From Bremia lactucae (taxonomy: Eukaryota; Oomycota; Peronosporomycetes; Peronosporales; Peronosporaceae): 18,185 nt of DNA. The stretch is from positions 3,096,593-3,114,777 of the forward strand of contig NC_090610.1 in the NCBI RefSeq assembly GCF_004359215.1, written 5' to 3'. Of this stretch, positions 17,091 through 18,185 are shown one piece after another. The first letter of the stretch is position 1. Each line of letters begins with the position of its first letter. The notes below the pieces were generated by a model that saw nothing but the letters and a program-made list of their open reading frames with translations, was not told the DNA's origin and did no database searches. The position numbers were made by a program, and so were the translations under genes.

Positions 17091-18185
17091 CTAACTATAT
17101 ATCATCGAAAAGGTAGAAGGAGTCGGTCGGCTGGTAGATTTTCGCCCTCTTCGTTCCCTACACCCGAACGAGGCTCGACTCACAGTCGGCGTCACCATCG
17201 GTCTCCTTTGAGGATGGGGGTATGTGACCTCATTTGGGTCTACATACCGTTTCAGACGAACCACGGAAAATACGCGGTGCGTATTCATATACGGGGGAAG
17301 GGTGAGCCTATCATTTAGGTCTCCAACCTCTTCTACCACCGTAAAGGGCCCAATGAGACGCGGCAACAACTTCGTAGTACCTCCAGGTAGTACAGAAATT
17401 GCATTTTTAGGTAGGGTAGCAGTACTTAATAGTACTTTTTCACCCACTCTAAAGCGTTCATTATTTTTGCGACCATTTCGGTCCGCATATTTTTTTTGCT
17501 TGTCCTGTGCGCTTGCCATTGCGTTACGGACTTTACGTGTGATGGCTAATCGCTTATTCACAAAGCGTTGAGCCTCGCTCACGCTTTAAGCATCAAACTC
17601 GCCTATGATACCGCCGAGAGGTCGGTCATAAGGCGTAATTTTATTGACCACTGCTAAACTGGCAGGGTCACTAGGGCAAGATTCAGTCGTTGAGATGATA
17701 CCCTCATGGGTCATCATCATATTGACGAAACTATATCCCCTTTTCGCACCGAGCATAGTAAGGGGCTCTCCCCCACTAAGACTCGGGCTGCGCACAAACG
17801 AGACTGGCGTCCGAGGATGGCGCAGTCCGTTAATATAAAACGGTGTCTCACCCGTACTGGCGTGGACACTGTTATTTATAGCGAACTCCACAAAGGGCAA
17901 TTGCTTGCTCCACTCTTTGGGAGTTGCTATAGTGCGTAAGACATCCGCCACGACCCGATTGGCACGTTCTGTTTGGCCATCGGTCTGGGGATGATCTGCG
18001 GTCGACATGTGGAGCTTGCTACCTAGCAGCTCGAACACATGTCGCCAAAAACCAGACGTAAAACGTGGATCCCGGTCCGATACTATGGACTCGGGCATCC
18101 CGTGTAGTCGGTAAACATGATCCAGGAACAAGAGAGCTGCCTCCTTGCCTGTGATCGATGTCTTACATGGTGCTAAATGCACCAT
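17091..18185 (-). pseudogene. Ty3/gypsy integrase, one in-frame stop, 5' end off the window
   Basis: Reading from the right edge, a 199-codon frame (18185-17586) holds most of the integrase catalytic core: SDRDPRFTSGFW with the second Asp, and DGQTERANR with the catalytic Glu. The first Asp lies beyond the edge. A single TAA at 17588-17586 ends it, where the left copy has AAA (Lys). The same frame continues from 17582 to 17091 with SEAQRFVNKRLAITRKV, GEKVLLST and GPFTVVEEVGDL, the GPF/Y module of the C-terminal domain. It is much better preserved than the left copy, with no frameshift across about 1.1 kb. Confidence 0.9.

Noticed and set aside
1..18185. CRISPR array, prokaryotic operon, rRNA genes
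   Set aside because: No regularly spaced repeats or rRNA motifs were seen, and the genes are intron-rich and eukaryotic.
16309..18185. A second LTR for the right-hand retroelement copy
   Set aside because: No polypurine tract or TGTAACGGGCTA-like start appears at its inner end. The copy seems truncated there.

Overview
The window looks like a piece of an oomycete nuclear genome. The protein families, the very short introns (most 52-75 nt with GT...AG ends), the tightly packed same-strand genes and the AT-rich, transposon-eaten surroundings would suit a downy mildew or Phytophthora relative. This assignment is inference; nothing here names a species.

Layout. 1-3050 is the 3' part of a decayed chromodomain Ty3/gypsy retrotransposon on the + strand: integrase, chromodomain, a region with an antisense ORF, polypurine tract, LTR. 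About 3050-3240 is a short gag-like stretch on +. 3243-5473 is a second Ty3/gypsy fragment on the - strand (gag, protease, first half of reverse transcriptase). 5474-6126 is non-coding. 6127-15938 is an island of host genes, all on the - strand: OTU1/YOD1-type deubiquitinase (5 exons), a uracil-phosphoribosyltransferase-like protein (9 exons), an MBOAT lysophospholipid acyltransferase (11 exons), an EF-hand relic, and a short-chain dehydrogenase (2 exons). Gene relics lie in the gaps (Hsp70-like, Ty1/copia RNase H-like). About 16300-18185 is another copy of the first retroelement on the - strand, so the island is bracketed by two inward-pointing copies of one family.

The exon models were built by hand from conserved protein motifs plus splice signals. 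All four intact genes close in frame: 296, 284, 482 and 231 residues. The host genes share no obvious pathway (ubiquitin editing, pyrimidine salvage-like fold, phospholipid remodelling, NAD(P)-dependent reduction). I see a compact gene cluster, not a functional operon.

The most striking observation is a tRNA-derived SINE (6382-6643) inside an OTU1 intron. Its 18-bp target-site duplication spans the intron 3' splice site, so the gene now has two identical acceptors, one on each side of the SINE. The distal acceptor restores the full protein. The proximal one turns the antisense SINE into an open 94-codon exon and removes the C-terminal zinc finger. A second is a UPRTase-like protein whose reading frame is intact but whose PRPP-binding and uracil-binding signatures are replaced.
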